Shown here one piece after another: positions 19,015 to 29,012 of a DNA stretch of 64,000 bases. Each line of letters starts with the position of its first letter. Within the stretch, counting starts at the first letter, position 1. A model generated the notes under the pieces. That model made no database searches. It saw nothing but the letters and a program-made list of their open reading frames with translations, and was not told the origin of the DNA. The translations under genes were made by a program, and so were the position numbers. Location: positions 24,137 through 88,136 of the forward strand of contig JAYKJI010000046.1 of assembly GCA_035285405.1 (NCBI GenBank). Direction: 5' to 3'. This DNA is from Woronichinia sp035285405. Its GTDB lineage: Bacteria > Cyanobacteriota > Cyanobacteriia > Cyanobacteriales > Microcystaceae.

Positions 19015-21054
19015 CTAGGGGCGAGTTTGCCATGAGATCTTTTGACTGGCTAAATATTCCGATAAAGCTGCAATACTAGGATATTGCCAAAACAAAGTCG
19101 CGTCAAAATTTTCTCCGAGCCAAGCACTTAGATCCTCCATCGCGGCAACAACTTGAACAGAATCCAGACCATAATAATCGAAGGATTGCTCAATGTCGAT
19201 TTTGTCTGGGGATAGGCGCAAATAAACCGCCAATCGAATTTGTAACCAACCAGCAATATCTGCTTGGCTGAAATGACTTTGATGGCAAATATCTGTTGCT
19301 AAAAATGCTTTCTCCAGTTCTCCTTGACTTGATTCCCATTTGGCCAGGATTGGTAAGCGTTGCTGCAAAAAATCAGCACGACAGGCAACTCGTTTAATTT
19401 TTCCACTAGAGGTTTTGGGTAAACTAGCCGGTTTAATCAGCACAAGGGTTTGGAGATGAAGATCATATTCAGAGGCGATCGCTTGACGAACCACCGTCGC
19501 AATTTCCTCTATGGGCGGATTGTTCAGATAGGAACGCTCAATTTCCTGCACTAATACCAACTGCTCAATACCATTTTTTTCCACAGCAAAAGCGGCTCCC
19601 CCATTCAAGCGGAGAGCAGGATGATTTTGTTGAGCCAAAATCTCCAAGTCTTGGGGATAATAATTGGCACCTCGAATAATAATTATCTCTTTCAATCTTC
19701 CCGTAATCCACAATTCTCCTTTGTACAAAAATCCGAGGTCTCCCGTACGGAGAAAAGGCCCTTGACCCGTATCTTTTAAATAAGCTTGAAAACTTTCCCG
19801 ACTGGCACGGGTATTGCGCCAATAGCCTTGAGCCACCGATTTACCAGTGATCCAGATTTCTCCCACCTGATCAGAGTCACAAGTGCAATAGGTTTCCGGA
19901 TTAACAATGACGATCTGGCAATGATTCTGACTTTGTCCGACTCCCACCAAATGATAACGGGTAGTCGCTTGATTGAGTTTTATCTGATTCTGTTGCAAGG
20001 GTTGGGAATCAAGGGACAGAAACAGGGGGTCCGTGCCCTGGGGTTTGGCGGCAATCATGAGTGTCGCTTCTGCCATCCCATAACAAGGGGTTAAGGCCTC
20101 TTGATGAAAACCACAGGGGAGAAAATAATCCCTAAATTTTTGTAGTGTCTCTGCTCGGATAGGTTCCGCACCGTTAAAGGCCACTCGCCAACTTCGTAAA
20201 TCCAATTGCTCTCTTTGTTCTAGGGATATTTTACTCAGACAAAGATCGTAGGCAAAATTTGGGCCACCGCTAGTATGGGCTTGATAATGAGAAATGGCTT
20301 TAAGCCAACGTAGGGGTTTTTGTAAAAAATCGATAGGCGACATCAAAATTGCCTGGGAGCCTAAATACAAAGGTTGGAGCACATTACCAATTAAGCCCAT
20401 GTCGTGAAAGAGTGGTAACCAACCCACAACGATACTTTGGTGATCATGGCCAAAAATTTGTTGGATCTGCCGTTGATTATGAATTAGATTGCCATGACTG
20501 ACCATGATGCCCTTCGGCGTATGGGTAGAACCAGAGGTATATTGTAACAAGGCAATTGTTTCTGGCTGAATTGAGACTTTCTGCCATTGGGAAGCTAGGT
20601 CAAAAGTGAGGGTATCTGTCGCAATCCAGTGCTGGAATTGGGGTGGCAGTAGGGGGGCAAGTTTCGAGGCTAGGCTAGGGTAAAGGTTACTCGTTGTGAG
20701 AATAGCGATCGCCTGAGCATCCTGAACAATGGACTGAATGCGTTGAAAAGAACGGTTGGGACGAGGCGGGTAGGCGGGAACGGCAATAACCCCCGCATAT
20801 AAACAACCCAAAAAGGCACTAATAAACTCTAAACCCGATGGGTACAACAGTAAGGCTCTTTCCCCTGCCAGATTTAAAGATTGTAGATGGGCAGCAATGA
20901 CCCTAGCTTGTCGATCCAATTGAAAATAGGTCAATCCTGCCGACTCGGTTTCACCATCCTTAAGAAAAATAAAAATACGATCATTGGGCTGTTGTCTTGC
21001 CCTAGCTTGCAGAATCTCAATAAAGTTTTGATAGCCCATACCGATAATTGTCAT
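19015..21054 (-). CDS. Fatty acyl-AMP ligase with C-terminal acyl carrier domain (FAAL-ACP)
   Basis: A 679-residue loading enzyme. The N-terminal adenylation domain has the FAAL signature order: VPAYPPRP near residue 97, the ATP-binding QYTSGSTHTPKGIM at about 170, then GWLPLFHDMGLIG, CYGMAEATLM and RTGDLG. It should convert a free fatty acid to acyl-AMP rather than acyl-CoA. The C-terminal ACP (about residues 595-675) carries the phosphopantetheine Ser632 in YYGLDSVQ, so the acyl group is probably moved to this protein's own carrier. It sits between the thioester-reductase protein (64-base gap) and the reducing PKS (60-base gap), as expected for a starter module. Fatty-acid chain length cannot be predicted here. 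Confidence 0.92.
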   Translation of the reverse strand: MTIIGMGYQNFIEILQARARQQPNDRIFIFLKDGETESAGLTYFQLDRQARVIAAHLQSLNLAGERALLLYPSGLEFISAFLGCLYAGVIAVPAYPPRPNRSFQRIQSIVQDAQAIAILTTSNLYPSLASKLAPLLPPQFQHWIATDTLTFDLASQWQKVSIQPETIALLQYTSGSTHTPKGIMVSHGNLIHNQRQIQQIFGHDHQSIVVGWLPLFHDMGLIGNVLQPLYLGSQAILMSPIDFLQKPLRWLKAISHYQAHTSGGPNFAYDLCLSKISLEQREQLDLRSWRVAFNGAEPIRAETLQKFRDYFLPCGFHQEALTPCYGMAEATLMIAAKPQGTDPLFLSLDSQPLQQNQIKLNQATTRYHLVGVGQSQNHCQIVIVNPETYCTCDSDQVGEIWITGKSVAQGYWRNTRASRESFQAYLKDTGQGPFLRTGDLGFLYKGELWITGRLKEIIIIRGANYYPQDLEILAQQNHPALRLNGGAAFAVEKNGIEQLVLVQEIERSYLNNPPIEEIATVVRQAIASEYDLHLQTLVLIKPASLPKTSSGKIKRVACRADFLQQRLPILAKWESSQGELEKAFLATDICHQSHFSQADIAGWLQIRLAVYLRLSPDKIDIEQSFDYYGLDSVQVVAAMEDLSAWLGENFDATLFWQYPSIAALSEYLASQKISWQTRP

Positions 21055-21118
21055 ATTTATTAAGAAAACTCATTTTAGAAATATCTCATTAGCAATATCT
21101 AACAATTTAAACATCCGA

Positions 21119-24100
21119 TCAAGATTGTTGAGAGAGGCGGCGAACGATCGGTAAATCACTGATCAATAGACCACTGCGAATAAAATAAGCTAAATAGCTC
21201 TTAAATAAATCTTCAAAAGCCGGACAAACAATACCACTATGGGCAAGAGCCTGCACTGTGGCCTGGCAATCAATCTGGGGAGCCTGGACAGAAGCCGCTT
21301 TTTCCAAGTAGGTTAAGCCGTCGGAGTTAGTCTGCATTAAAAAAGGTAAGAGAGGATAGAGAGGGTTTTGCTTCTGTTGAGGAGCTTTGAGTTTTTCGAC
21401 CCAAGCTGGATAGCTGACGGTCTCTAGGGGAATGCCTTGAGTACGGGTGAAGTTTTGATATTCTGACCAGGCTATCGGAGCCGGATTTTGGAGGTGAAAA
21501 ACCTTACCTTCAGAGATATTTTGACGCGATAAATAGGCGATCGCCTTAGCCACATAATCGACGGGCGAAAAATTTAAGGGTAGCGGCAAATCGGGAACAA
21601 ATCCCAATTGTAAGCAGCCCTGAATCATTCTGATAAAAAAGTCATCGGTGTTGGAAATCCCTGTCTGACTATCTCCACTGATCAGACCAGGACGATAAAT
21701 GGTAATCGGTAAGCCCCGTTGTCCGGCCAACCAAACTAGACGTTCTGAAACCCATTTCGATTGGGAATAACCGAGGTAAATACCCTCTGATTCTAAAATC
21801 GGATCCCCTTCGGTTAATACTTTGCCTGCGTAAGCAGAGGCTTCAAAAACAGCGACACTGGAAACAAAATGCACCGGTTTAATTTTTTGCAAGACCGCAA
21901 AACCCAGAACCGTTTTTGTGCCGATTACATTAGTGGCTTTTAGTTGAGCATAGGAATGAACATAGCTTAATTGGGCCCCATTATGGTAAATCACATCTAC
22001 TGCTGATGCTAATTGGTTAAATTTTTCAGAAGATAATCCCATCAATGGTTCCGCTAGATTGCCCAAAATTGGGATAATTTGTGAATCATAGGGATTGCGC
22101 CATAATTTGTAGGTCTTTAAATTATTTTGCAGTCTAAGCTTGGCGGTTTCTTCATCCTTGCCCCTAACCAAACAGTAAATTTTAGCTGAAGTTTGTTGTA
22201 GGAGTTCTGAAAGCAAAAAAGCACCTAAAAATCCTGTGGCTCCGGTTAAAAGAATCGTTCTCGGCTCTTGAGATAGGGGAAAGATCATCTTTCGATCTAA
22301 AAATTCCGGCACGATTGTTGTTTCTAGCACAACTTCGGCTTGCAGATTAATTTTTTCTACTAGAGGCGGAATCTTAGTATTTAAGTGGGTCAGAATTAGA
22401 GTGGCTAAACCGGCGATCGTCGGTTGATCTAATAGAGATTCGATAGATAAACTTAATTGTAAATCCTCATAAATTGCCAGCATGATTTCCGTCGCTTTCA
22501 TCGAATTTAGACCCAAATCGAGGAGGGATTGCTGAGGATCTAAGGCCGGAAGAGACGGATCTACTATTGGTTGAATCTGTGTTTGTAAATAGGTGATCAA
22601 AAAGGTGAGGCGATCGCTGTCAGGGATTTGCTCAAAGGCGTTGAGAAGCTCAGAGGGTAATGTGCGGTATACCTGGGATTGATGAAGATCAATTAACGTC
22701 TCCAGTAGTTGTGGTAAGAGGGCTATTTGCTCTGCTGAAAAAGTACCCGTCGTAGCCAGAACTTGTTGTAGTTGTTGACTATCTGCCCGTTCAATTAAAT
22801 CTAAAATGGGGCTACTGCTTGCCAAAGGAGTTGAGGCTTGAGGAGGTTTTCCTTGCCGCCAATACCGTTGTCGTTGAAAAGGATAGGTTGGTAATACTAA
22901 TTTTTGATAGGTATAATCCTGATCGTAGCTAACCCAGTCAATTTTTATACCCTTAGCGTATAACTGGGCAAGATTACTCAGCATCACTAGCCAAACTGGG
23001 CCAGGATTATTGTCTGAATTACCTAAGGTAAAACTCGTCAAATTAGCTAGGTTTTTGACCTCAAATTGAGGACTAATTTGGATGAGATAATCATACTTTT
23101 CTAGGTTTAGAGAATGATAAGTTTTTGATAGTAATGTTGACGAAGAAACAGACCAATATTCGCCAGTGGTCGCGGATAATCCTCGGTTAACACGAGTGGA
23201 AATAAATTGAATGGTAGGATTAGAAAATTTAATGCGTTTGAGGATCTCGACCCGTTGATCATCATCTTGAGCTAATAACAACTGTCCACTATCTTCTAGG
23301 CTCATCAACCCCGACAAACAAGCTGCAACATATTCTCCGACTCCGTCTCCTAGCATGGCACTGGGCATAATTCCCCAACCTAGCCATAGTTTGGCCAATC
23401 CGTACAGAAGACTAAAAATGAGGGGTTTAGCGATCGCTGAAGTCAGTAGTTGGGGGGAGATTTTTGTTGCTAAAAAGGGAGCTAGAATTGACTGGCCCAG
23501 GAGAGAGATAAACAGCAGATCGCATTCCTGTAAATATTCTTGAAAACTGGGACTTGTCTCATAGAGTTGTTGAGCTAAAATCAAACATTCTTTGTCCAAT
23601 TCCTGGAAACAAAAAACCAGTTTAGGGGGACGAATATTCAGACTATCTTGATTCAGATTAATATTATGCTGCTCAACCAAGAATTTATCCAACTGTCCCT
23701 GAATATTACTGATCGAGTTACCGACAACGGCCAATCGATAGGCAAAATGATTTCTCCCTATATTAGTACTGTAGCAAATATCGCCCAAATTGCTTGAACT
23801 TTCTGCCTGGGCAAAGTACGATTGATATTTTTTCACTAATTCCTTTAGGGCAGGCTGGGTTTTGGCCGATAGGGCGAGTAAATGATAGGGACGAGTAATC
23901 GATTGAAATGGCTTTTCTTGATGGGGTGCTTCCTCCAAAATCAGATGGACATTAGTGCCACTTAGTCCAAAAGAACTGATACCCGCAATTCTTTCTGGTT
24001 TGACCTGCCAATCAACGGTTTGGGTCGGAATTTTAACGAAGGGGACTTTACTCCATTCAATTAAGGAACTAGGGGTTTCAAAATTAAGATGGGAAGGAAT

Positions 24101-25309
24101 TTTTCGATGTTGTAAGGCCAAAATAACTTTGATTAGAGCCGCGATGCCACCCGCTGCTTCCAGATTACCAATATTCGTTTTGATCGAACTGACAAAAAGT
24201 GGATTTTGACTCGCTTTTTTCTCTGCAAATACTTCGGCGATCGCAGCCATTTCAATCGGATCACTGAGCGGTAAACCGAGAGCATTGGCTTCTAGATAAC
24301 TGACTTGATCCGGTGTAATTCCGGCATTTTGTAGTGCCTCACGAATAACCGACTGTTGGGCAAATTGATTAGGAATAAAAACTGCTCCTCTTTGCCCATT
24401 TTGATTGACCGCAGAACCCCGAATCACCCCTAAAATATTGTCTCTATCTCTAAGAGCCTCTCCTAACCGTTTGAGAACGACAATACCGCAACCTTCACCT
24501 CGAACATAACCATTAGCCCGCGCATCAAAACTATAACAGCGACTATCTTGAGACATCATCCCAGACTGAGAAAAACAAACGCTATTAATCGGCGATAATA
24601 GGATGTTAACCCCCCCCGCCAAGGCTAAATGACATTCCCGATAGCGTAAACTCTGACAAGCGAGATGAACACTTAACAGAGAAGAAGAGCAAGCCGTATC
24701 TACAGCAAAAGCAGGCCCTGTTAATCCTAAGAGGAAAGAGAGACGACCAGCAGCCATACTTAAGGCATTGCCAGAGACTAAATAGGCATCATAATATTTA
24801 GGATCAATCGGCTCATCCACAATCTTCATCGAATAGTCAAAGGAAGAGATACCAATAAACACCCCCGTAGCCGTATTGGTCAGTTTTTCTGGAGCTTGAT
24901 TGCCTCTTTCTAAGGCTTCCCAAGCAACTTCTAAAAGAAGTCTTTGCTGAGGATCTAGGTTTAAAACTTCCCTGGGTGTGATACCAAAAAATTGAGGATC
25001 AAATTGATCAACACTATCTAAAAAGGCGGCTTCCCTGCCCTGCATTTTTCCCGATTTGAGCGGTTCAGGATCATAATATTTATCAATGTCCCAACGCTCT
25101 TGGGGAACTTCTTTAATACCCTCTCTACCTTGCTCTAACATCTGCCAATAGCCTTCTGGGCTATTACTTCCTCCGGGAAAACGACAAGCAACACTGATAA
25201 TAGCGATCGGTTCAGCCTTCAGTAAATTAATTTGCCCTTCAATTTTTTGAGAGAGAAAAGCTAATTTGGTTGCAGAGAGGTTTGCCAATCTTTGTTGTAA
25301 ATCACTCAT
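21119..25309 (-). CDS. Degenerate KS-AT fused to ACP and thioester reductase
   Basis: A 1396-residue protein. The KS (about residues 34-460) keeps Cys207 in DTACSSS, but both catalytic histidines are Asn: N342 in EANALGLPLSDP and N382 in KTNIGNLEAAGG. Their spacing (135 and 40 residues) equals that of the active KS in the neighbouring PKS. The AT region is shortened and its GHSxGE motif reads GDGVGE (D655, G656), so the catalytic Ser is lost; GQGS and the HAFHS-type His are absent too. The ACP keeps Ser936 (GLNSMKA). The C-terminal thioester reductase (from about 1020) has TGATGFLG and YSQSK. The likely role is to accept a finished acyl chain and release it reductively as aldehyde or alcohol. 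The KS may still transacylate through Cys207, but should not condense. Confidence 0.9.
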   Translation of the reverse strand: MSDLQQRLANLSATKLAFLSQKIEGQINLLKAEPIAIISVACRFPGGSNSPEGYWQMLEQGREGIKEVPQERWDIDKYYDPEPLKSGKMQGREAAFLDSVDQFDPQFFGITPREVLNLDPQQRLLLEVAWEALERGNQAPEKLTNTATGVFIGISSFDYSMKIVDEPIDPKYYDAYLVSGNALSMAAGRLSFLLGLTGPAFAVDTACSSSLLSVHLACQSLRYRECHLALAGGVNILLSPINSVCFSQSGMMSQDSRCYSFDARANGYVRGEGCGIVVLKRLGEALRDRDNILGVIRGSAVNQNGQRGAVFIPNQFAQQSVIREALQNAGITPDQVSYLEANALGLPLSDPIEMAAIAEVFAEKKASQNPLFVSSIKTNIGNLEAAGGIAALIKVILALQHRKIPSHLNFETPSSLIEWSKVPFVKIPTQTVDWQVKPERIAGISSFGLSGTNVHLILEEAPHQEKPFQSITRPYHLLALSAKTQPALKELVKKYQSYFAQAESSSNLGDICYSTNIGRNHFAYRLAVVGNSISNIQGQLDKFLVEQHNINLNQDSLNIRPPKLVFCFQELDKECLILAQQLYETSPSFQEYLQECDLLFISLLGQSILAPFLATKISPQLLTSAIAKPLIFSLLYGLAKLWLGWGIMPSAMLGDGVGEYVAACLSGLMSLEDSGQLLLAQDDDQRVEILKRIKFSNPTIQFISTRVNRGLSATTGEYWSVSSSTLLSKTYHSLNLEKYDYLIQISPQFEVKNLANLTSFTLGNSDNNPGPVWLVMLSNLAQLYAKGIKIDWVSYDQDYTYQKLVLPTYPFQRQRYWRQGKPPQASTPLASSSPILDLIERADSQQLQQVLATTGTFSAEQIALLPQLLETLIDLHQSQVYRTLPSELLNAFEQIPDSDRLTFLITYLQTQIQPIVDPSLPALDPQQSLLDLGLNSMKATEIMLAIYEDLQLSLSIESLLDQPTIAGLATLILTHLNTKIPPLVEKINLQAEVVLETTIVPEFLDRKMIFPLSQEPRTILLTGATGFLGAFLLSELLQQTSAKIYCLVRGKDEETAKLRLQNNLKTYKLWRNPYDSQIIPILGNLAEPLMGLSSEKFNQLASAVDVIYHNGAQLSYVHSYAQLKATNVIGTKTVLGFAVLQKIKPVHFVSSVAVFEASAYAGKVLTEGDPILESEGIYLGYSQSKWVSERLVWLAGQRGLPITIYRPGLISGDSQTGISNTDDFFIRMIQGCLQLGFVPDLPLPLNFSPVDYVAKAIAYLSRQNISEGKVFHLQNPAPIAWSEYQNFTRTQGIPLETVSYPAWVEKLKAPQQKQNPLYPLLPFLMQTNSDGLTYLEKAASVQAPQIDCQATVQALAHSGIVCPAFEDLFKSYLAYFIRSGLLISDLPIVRRLSQQS

Positions 25310-25438
25310 ATAAAATTATAATAGGAAGAAAAAGATAAGCAGAATAGAAGTCGTGATCATTGTATCATCTATTTCATCTGAGAGCAAAGGTTAAGGAGAA
25401 CTCCGTCAGATGAATGCTGCTATATCCCAAAAGAAGGA

Positions 25439-26617
25439 TCAGTCCTTAGATGTTTCTTGAATGTTCGTTATGATGGATTTCATAATAGTTTCAGGATGAT
25501 GATTGAGTTTAGAGGCGGTAACTCTCGTTTTAAGCTGACGATAGTTTTCGGGGGTATCTAGCCAAAACTCAAGGATAATTCTTAACTCTTTTGCCCAACG
25601 AACCGAATGAGCAATATCTCGATCCTTAAAATAACGCATTGCTAATAATTCCTGGGGCATTACTCCTCCCATTAAATTAAAAATCATTGGACAACCACAA
25701 TGAATCGATTCGATCGCCGTTCTCGCGCCTGGACGAGCCACAACCACAGAACTGATCTGGAGCAATTTAGCCATTTGATTGGTAAATAGTAAAGCACAAA
25801 GGGAAAAATTGGGATGAGAAACTTGCCATTCATCTAATTTAGCTTTGGTCACAGCATTTCTACCACAGAGAGCAATCACCTGAATTCGTTTTTCTAAGGG
25901 TAACAATTGCTGCAAAAAGTTTAAATGATTATTAGCCCCTGCTCCCCCAGTTCCTAACAAAACGGTAAATCGATCAGCCTGTAGCCCTAATTCATTTTCT
26001 AAAAAAGCTTTTTTATCTTCCTCCGTTAAAATAGGTTCATAAAAGGCGCGATTTAATAAGGTTCCCCAGTTAAAGATCTGTTCTGGCCTTAATCCCATCT
26101 TTACAGCCTGTGCGCTTACTTCTGGAGTCTGTGTCCAAAAAATATCAACCTTGGGGTTGATCCAATTATGGGTAAAACCGAAACCACCATCAATTTCCGT
26201 GCAGTAGGTCATGCAAATTAAATGGCTGTTTAACACCTGTTTGGCTAGATCAAAATAACCCAGATTGATCTGACAATGGGTAGAAAGAATAACATCTGGG
26301 GAGAAATCTTGTAGGCGTTGAGTCCAATAATTTCTGCCCACAAACGGTTTACCTGGACGAATATCTTGAAGATCTTTTTGGTATTCTAAAATCGCATAGT
26401 AAAGATTGTGGAGTAGAGGAATATTCCGTTGGATAAAATTATAAAAATTTACCAGTTTACGGTAATTAGGATGAGAATTTTCTAACAAAAACTCAATTTC
26501 GACAATTACTTTTTCGCCATATAAGTATTCACACCATTCCTGAAAAGCATTAGCGGCTGCATTATGGGCATAGCCTGTATTAGAGGTTAAGATTAAAATC
26601 CGTAGAGGATAGGTCAT
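25439..26617 (-). CDS. MGDG-synthase-like glycosyltransferase (GT28 type), copy A
   Basis: A 392-residue predicted glycosyltransferase of the MGDG synthase/MurG fold. The N-terminal segment ILILTSNTGYAHNAAANAF matches the acceptor-domain loop of diacylglycerol glycosyltransferases. The C-terminal domain has a LLGTGGAGANNH loop and ARPGARTAIESIHCGCPMIF, the sugar-nucleotide-binding region of GT28 enzymes. No signal peptide is present, so it should act at the cytoplasmic face of a membrane. It is a clear paralogue of the gene immediately upstream on the same strand (93 bases apart), and the reductase-PKS follows 129 bases downstream. In this context it may glycosylate the alcohol made by the cluster; the sugar and acceptor are inference. 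Confidence 0.75.
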   Translation of the reverse strand: MTYPLRILILTSNTGYAHNAAANAFQEWCEYLYGEKVIVEIEFLLENSHPNYRKLVNFYNFIQRNIPLLHNLYYAILEYQKDLQDIRPGKPFVGRNYWTQRLQDFSPDVILSTHCQINLGYFDLAKQVLNSHLICMTYCTEIDGGFGFTHNWINPKVDIFWTQTPEVSAQAVKMGLRPEQIFNWGTLLNRAFYEPILTEEDKKAFLENELGLQADRFTVLLGTGGAGANNHLNFLQQLLPLEKRIQVIALCGRNAVTKAKLDEWQVSHPNFSLCALLFTNQMAKLLQISSVVVARPGARTAIESIHCGCPMIFNLMGGVMPQELLAMRYFKDRDIAHSVRWAKELRIILEFWLDTPENYRQLKTRVTASKLNHHPETIMKSIITNIQETSKD

Positions 26618-26710
26618 AGTGATAAAAAATTAAAGAAAAGATAAAGATTATTGAAAAACCTAGGTATTGAGCATATTTTTTCCATTTGCATTAGGGAATT
26701 AGCCGAGATC

Positions 26711-27889
26711 TCATTTTTCTATAAGAGAATATTGACTTGCCTTGACTTGCTCAATCAACCTCTGAATTTGTTGTTGGCCAGTAAGCGGATAACTTTGATA
26801 ATCATGATAAGCCTGACAGATTATCTCATACTTTTCTGGAAAATCCAGCCAATTTTTGATAATAGAAAATAATTGTTGAGGTCGAGTAATAATCATAGCC
26901 ATTTTTTGGGGTAAAAAATAACGAATGGCTAAAGATTCCTGGGGCATAATTCCTCCCATACCATTAAAAATCATCGGACACCTCCAATAAACGGATTCGG
27001 CTGTCATCATAAAACCAGGACGTTGAACATTTGCCTGGCTAACTTGTAATAATTGAGGCATTTTTTCCGTGAAACTTAACACAGAAGTCTTTAATTGGGG
27101 ATGGGTTTTACACCATTGGCTCATTTTTTTGTGAGCGTAGAGATTTTTCCCACAAAGAACAATTACCTGTAACTTTTCCGCTAGAGGTAAGAGTACTTTT
27201 AAAAAGTCAATATGATTTTGTGAACCAGCCCCATTGGTAGAGAGAAGTAAGGTAAATTTGTGAGTATCCAGATTAAGCTCATCCTGCAAAAACTGCTTTT
27301 TTCCCTGTTCTGTTAGTGGGTCTTGATAAAAATTTTCTCGCAAAAGCTGGGACGATAACTGGATTTTTTTAGGAGACATCCCTAATTTAATAGCCTGTTG
27401 TTTTACTGCTTCCGTGTGACACCAAAATAAATCTGCGTTAGTATTAACCCAATTGACACTAAAACCATAGTCCCCAGCATATTCAGGGCAAAGCGTCACA
27501 CACACAACCTGTTTGCCTAAAAGATCCTTAGCGGCCTCAAAATAGCCTCGGTTTAAACTTCCAAATACACTCAAAATCAGATCGGGTTGATAGTCACGAA
27601 CTAAATTTTTATAATAATCACTCACAAAGGTTTGGGTTCCCCATCGCATCAAAGCTGGAAATTCAAAAATATTAAAATAAATATGATGAAACCAGGGAGC
27701 ATGGCGATGAATCCAATTATAGAATTGGATAATTTGGTGGGTAAAGGAATGAGAGTTAGCGAAAATATCTTCAATTCTGATGACGACGGTATCACCAAAC
27801 TGTTTTGTGGCAATTTGTTGAAAAGCCAGGGCCGTTAGGTTGTGAGCCGAGCCCCCACTGGCAGTCAGAATTAAAATTTTGGTTTTCAT
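26711..27889 (-). CDS. MGDG-synthase-like glycosyltransferase (GT28 type), copy B
   Basis: A 392-residue paralogue of copy A and exactly the same length. It has the same N-terminal loop (ILTASGGSAHNLTALAFQ), the LLSTNGAGSQNHIDFL donor loop and a PMIFNGMGGIMPQE segment that is nearly the same in copy A (PMIFNLMGGVMPQE). It differs at the donor-site ARPGARTA stretch, which here reads QRPGFMMTAESVYW, so the two copies may use different sugars or acceptors, or this one may have lost activity. It lies 38 bases downstream of the radical SAM gene and 93 upstream of copy A, and is almost certainly in the same transcript. Substrate assignment is not possible from sequence. Confidence 0.73.
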   Translation of the reverse strand: MKTKILILTASGGSAHNLTALAFQQIATKQFGDTVVIRIEDIFANSHSFTHQIIQFYNWIHRHAPWFHHIYFNIFEFPALMRWGTQTFVSDYYKNLVRDYQPDLILSVFGSLNRGYFEAAKDLLGKQVVCVTLCPEYAGDYGFSVNWVNTNADLFWCHTEAVKQQAIKLGMSPKKIQLSSQLLRENFYQDPLTEQGKKQFLQDELNLDTHKFTLLLSTNGAGSQNHIDFLKVLLPLAEKLQVIVLCGKNLYAHKKMSQWCKTHPQLKTSVLSFTEKMPQLLQVSQANVQRPGFMMTAESVYWRCPMIFNGMGGIMPQESLAIRYFLPQKMAMIITRPQQLFSIIKNWLDFPEKYEIICQAYHDYQSYPLTGQQQIQRLIEQVKASQYSLIEK

Positions 27890-27927
27890 AGACTAGAAAC
27901 TTCTCGGATTTAATAAATTGCAATCTA

Positions 27928-29004
27928 TTAGGGCAGACTTTTAATTGTCGATTTAATAATAGCTTTTAGCCATTGTTGTGAGAGCCAAGAACGATTAATC
28001 ATACTGACCCCAAATTTGCCCCATTTTGCCCCCCATTGATAGAGCCAGGATTCTTGAATTTCTTTAGCTTGCAGATAGGTATTATTTTTCTGCATATTTT
28101 GATAGACATAACAGGTTGTACAAGGAATGTCTTCTCGTTCAGGAATTTGCCCTAGAAGCATTTGCCTTGCATAATTCATCTTCGGATTATTGAAAACCTT
28201 GACCAATTTGTCATCAAAGGCATTGCCGTAATCTCCCCAGGAGTTAATACAACACCCTAAGACCCTACCATCCCAATTGATTTGGGGCGATTGAAACATT
28301 TGTTTGCAAAAATATTGATTCATATAGTCTCTTTTATTCTTTTTGAGGAATTCGCTTTGACTAATGACTTTACTATTGGTTTCTAATCGCACCTTTTCAG
28401 GATTTTTTAGGGGAGAAACTTCTTCATCCCAGGATAGCTTGACATAGAATTCCATCTTTAGTTCTTTTGCCAATTGTCTGGCTTGGGCGATTTCATGTTC
28501 ATTGTGTCCAAAAACAACAAATTGCCATAGTAAAATAGGAAAGTCAGTTTTGTAGATAGATTTATAGTGATTAATGGTTTTAATATTGTCAATAACGCGG
28601 TTAAAATTTCCCCCCAGGCGATATTGTTGATAGGTTTCTTGACTCGCACCATCAATGGAGCAGGTAATCTGCCGAACCCGATATTTCACAAGGGCTTCTA
28701 GGGTTTCTGGTTTTGCCGTGTTGAGGTTAGCACCATTACTGATCGTAATAATGACATTATTGTGATAAGCATATTCTAAAATCAGGGGTAATTCAGGATT
28801 CAGTAATACTTCTCCCCAATTAGATAGCTCTATATGTAAGATTTCAGGATTATTAGCGACAATTTTCTGAAAATTTTCTAAGCCAACAAAACCGGCACCG
28901 AGTTGCTCTTTGATTTTGCCCTGGGCCGTTGGACAGGAAGGGCATTTCAGTTGACAATGGGTAGAAAGGTCTAGGCGAATGGTTTGGGGATTAATAGTCG
29001 TCAT
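27928..29004 (-). CDS. Radical SAM protein with SPASM-like C-terminal Cys cluster
   Basis: A 358-residue radical SAM enzyme. The 4Fe-4S motif CxxxCxxC is at residues 17-24 (CQLKCPSC), followed by the strand ELSNWGE and the SIDGASQETY segment common in SPASM-type enzymes. The C-terminal third has further cysteines (FCKQMF, GRVLGCCIN, CTTCYVYQ) that fit an auxiliary iron-sulfur cluster. Such proteins modify peptides, sugars or lipids by radical chemistry; the substrate here is unknown. The gene is eight bases downstream of the MFS gene and 38 upstream of glycosyltransferase B, so it is co-transcribed with the PKS cluster and may tailor its product. Confidence 0.82.
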   Translation of the reverse strand: MTTINPQTIRLDLSTHCQLKCPSCPTAQGKIKEQLGAGFVGLENFQKIVANNPEILHIELSNWGEVLLNPELPLILEYAYHNNVIITISNGANLNTAKPETLEALVKYRVRQITCSIDGASQETYQQYRLGGNFNRVIDNIKTINHYKSIYKTDFPILLWQFVVFGHNEHEIAQARQLAKELKMEFYVKLSWDEEVSPLKNPEKVRLETNSKVISQSEFLKKNKRDYMNQYFCKQMFQSPQINWDGRVLGCCINSWGDYGNAFDDKLVKVFNNPKMNYARQMLLGQIPEREDIPCTTCYVYQNMQKNNTYLQAKEIQESWLYQWGAKWGKFGVSMINRSWLSQQWLKAIIKSTIKSLP

Positions 29005-29012
29005 GGCTAGTT

